Assembly: GCF_009371885.1 (NCBI RefSeq)
Contig: NZ_QLZA01000001.1
Location: 294,893-358,892 of the forward strand
Origin: Bifidobacterium tibiigranuli
GTDB lineage: Bacteria; Actinomycetota; Actinomycetes; Actinomycetales; Bifidobacteriaceae
DNA length: 64,000 nucleotides
Direction: 5' to 3'
Under the pieces are notes generated by a model. The model made no database searches. It had not been told where the DNA came from and worked only from the letters and a program-made list of their open reading frames with translations. Every line of letters starts with the position of its first letter. The first letter of the stretch is position 1. A program made the translations under genes and the position numbers. Of the stretch, positions 63,000-64,000 are shown in pieces.

Positions 63000-64000
63000 A
63001 ATGCCACTGAGCGCCGCTAAATGTCATAAACGAGATGGAGTAGACGGGGGGTGCGGACGGAATGTTGGAGATGCTTTTTGTTGCTTGCGTGTGATTATGC
63101 CATGAGGCCGTGAGAGCGCCGGTGCTGGTCGGGGCTCTGGTAGCCCAGGCCCTGCCTGATGCGCTCCGCGTTGCGCCAGGCGATGCACTGCCCGGTCCTG
63201 GCGATGGCCTGCTCGCAGGTCAGCCGCTCCCAGTGCTCGGGGTAGGTGGCCTCGGTCTTCATCCTGCCGAAGAAGCCCTCCATGGCGCTGCTGTGCGGGC
63301 CGCAGCCCTTCGCGCTCATCGAGCGCGCCAGCTTGCGCTCCTGCATGATGGAGATCCACTCGGGCCACCGGCAGTGCCCGCCCCGGTCCGAGTGCACGAT
63401 GGGCCTGGCGTCCGCGCCCAGCGTGGCGATGGCCCTGCTCAGCGAGCTGTTGGCCAGCTCGGCGTCCGCGCGCCGCCCGGCCGAATAGGCCACGATGCGC
63501 CCGTCGAAGCAGTCCAGGACCGGGCTGAGGCATATCCTGCCATCCGCGGCCTTGGTCTTTGTGATGTCCGCGAGCCACCTCTGGCCCGGCTCCCGGGCGT
63601 GGAAGTCGCGCCGGAGCAGGTTCTCGGGGGCCGGGGAGCACCCACCGGCATACGAGCTGTAACGCCCGGCCTTCCCGGAGGAGCGGGCCGCAAGGCCCTC
63701 CTGGGCCATGACGCGGCGCACGACCTTCTCCGAGACCCGCGTGCCCCCGGCCCTGGGGGCCGCGTGGATGCGCCGCGAGCCGTACCGGCCCTTCGCCTGC
63801 CCGAAGATCTCATGGACCAGGGGGCGCAGCCACGCGTGCCTGTCCCGGCCCAGCCGGGCATGGCGGTAGTGGCACGAGCTCAACGCCAGGTTCAGCCTGG
63901 AGGCCAAAGAGGCCGGCGAATGCGTCGCCCTCAGCCGGTGCGCGATCAGGGCCTTCTCCCGGTTCGCGAGCCGCCGCGGGTCGGCGGCCGGGTCTTTTCT
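63000..64000. mobile_element. IS3-family insertion sequence, partial
   Basis: The transposase covers 63095 to the edge. The left end should lie between the tRNA-Gly (ends 62958) and 63095; I cannot define the terminal repeat or target duplication because the other end is outside the window. Left boundary is approximate. Confidence 0.65.
63095..64000 (-). CDS. IS3-family transposase, 5' end cut by the window edge
   Basis: The minus-strand frame is open from the window edge (64000) to TAA 63095-63097, about 301 residues seen. HTH_21 segment near FGQAKGRYGSRRIHA, then the DDE integrase core: first Asp in WLADITKTK, second in HSDRGGH, Glu in EGFFGRMKTEA. In IS3 elements this is OrfB, made by frameshift from OrfA. 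TTG 63907 could be an internal start, but the frame continues upstream with RKDPAADPRRLANREKA, so the true start is outside. GC-rich like the host; intact in what is visible. Confidence 0.93.
   Translation of the reverse strand, partial: RKDPAADPRRLANREKALIAHRLRATHSPASLASRLNLALSSCHYRHARLGRDRHAWLRPLVHEIFGQAKGRYGSRRIHAAPRAGGTRVSEKVVRRVMAQEGLAARSSGKAGRYSSYAGGCSPAPENLLRRDFHAREPGQRWLADITKTKAADGRICLSPVLDCFDGRIVAYSAGRRADAELANSSLSRAIATLGADARPIVHSDRGGHCRWPEWISIMQERKLARSMSAKGCGPHSSAMEGFFGRMKTEATYPEHWERLTCEQAIARTGQCIAWRNAERIRQGLGYQSPDQHRRSHGLMA

Overview
The window looks like a chromosome segment of a bifidobacterium (Bifidobacteriaceae, Actinomycetota). Most genes are GC-rich. The gene order uvrA-uvrC-aroE-rapZ-whiA-pgk-tpiA-secG, the transketolase/transaldolase pair of the fructose-6-phosphate (bifid) shunt, the hrcA-dnaJ pair under a CIRCE element and an LAATG-type wall-sorting signal all fit that family. 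I cannot name the species. A superoxide dismutase gene is present, which is uncommon in the human-gut species.

Layout. 1-1.4 kb is an AT-rich patch with a secreted protein of unknown function and a small membrane protein. 1.4-13 kb holds an amino-acid permease, an acetoin/diacetyl reductase, a YdcZ-type transporter, a LysR regulator, a HAD hydrolase, the NAD(P)HX repair enzyme, an ABC-F ATPase and a TspO-like membrane protein. 13.2-25 kb is the DNA-repair and central-metabolism block, starting with a LexA-box-controlled uvrA. 25-36 kb carries a Cof phosphatase, an alpha/beta hydrolase, tal and tkt, hrcA-dnaJ, a fructosamine-kinase-like protein, uppP and a PAC2 protein. 36.4-36.8 kb is a four-gene tRNA cluster (Gly, Cys, Val, Val).

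37-50 kb holds an AEC transporter and then a tightly overlapping four-gene operon: a lipoprotein fusing a solute-binding domain to a von Willebrand A domain, an XpaC-like membrane protein, a second solute-binding-like membrane-anchored protein, and TelA. After it come an MFS exporter, sodA, an amino-acid permease and an alpha-glucosidase. 49-59 kb is accessory metabolism and regulation: an aldo/keto reductase with a Cof phosphatase, a MarP-like membrane serine protease, a TetR-controlled MFS exporter, acetyltransferases, a frameshifted LysR gene and a YddG-type exporter. 59.7-62.6 kb is one large wall-anchored protein with two PAP2 phosphatase domains. The window ends with a second, identical tRNA-Gly and an IS3-family transposase that runs off the right edge.

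The best candidate for an undescribed system is the 38.0-42.7 kb operon. Its two solute-binding-like proteins resemble each other, no ABC permease or ATPase lies nearby, and they are translationally coupled to XpaC and TelA. TelA and XpaC are known together as a tellurite/envelope-stress pair of unclear function. Function here is inference. Other notable points are the AT-rich secreted-protein locus, a 110-bp imperfect palindrome at 58.2 kb, several short tandem duplications in intergenic DNA, and hairpins within or between operons (tkt/tal, pgk/tpiA, sodA/permease).
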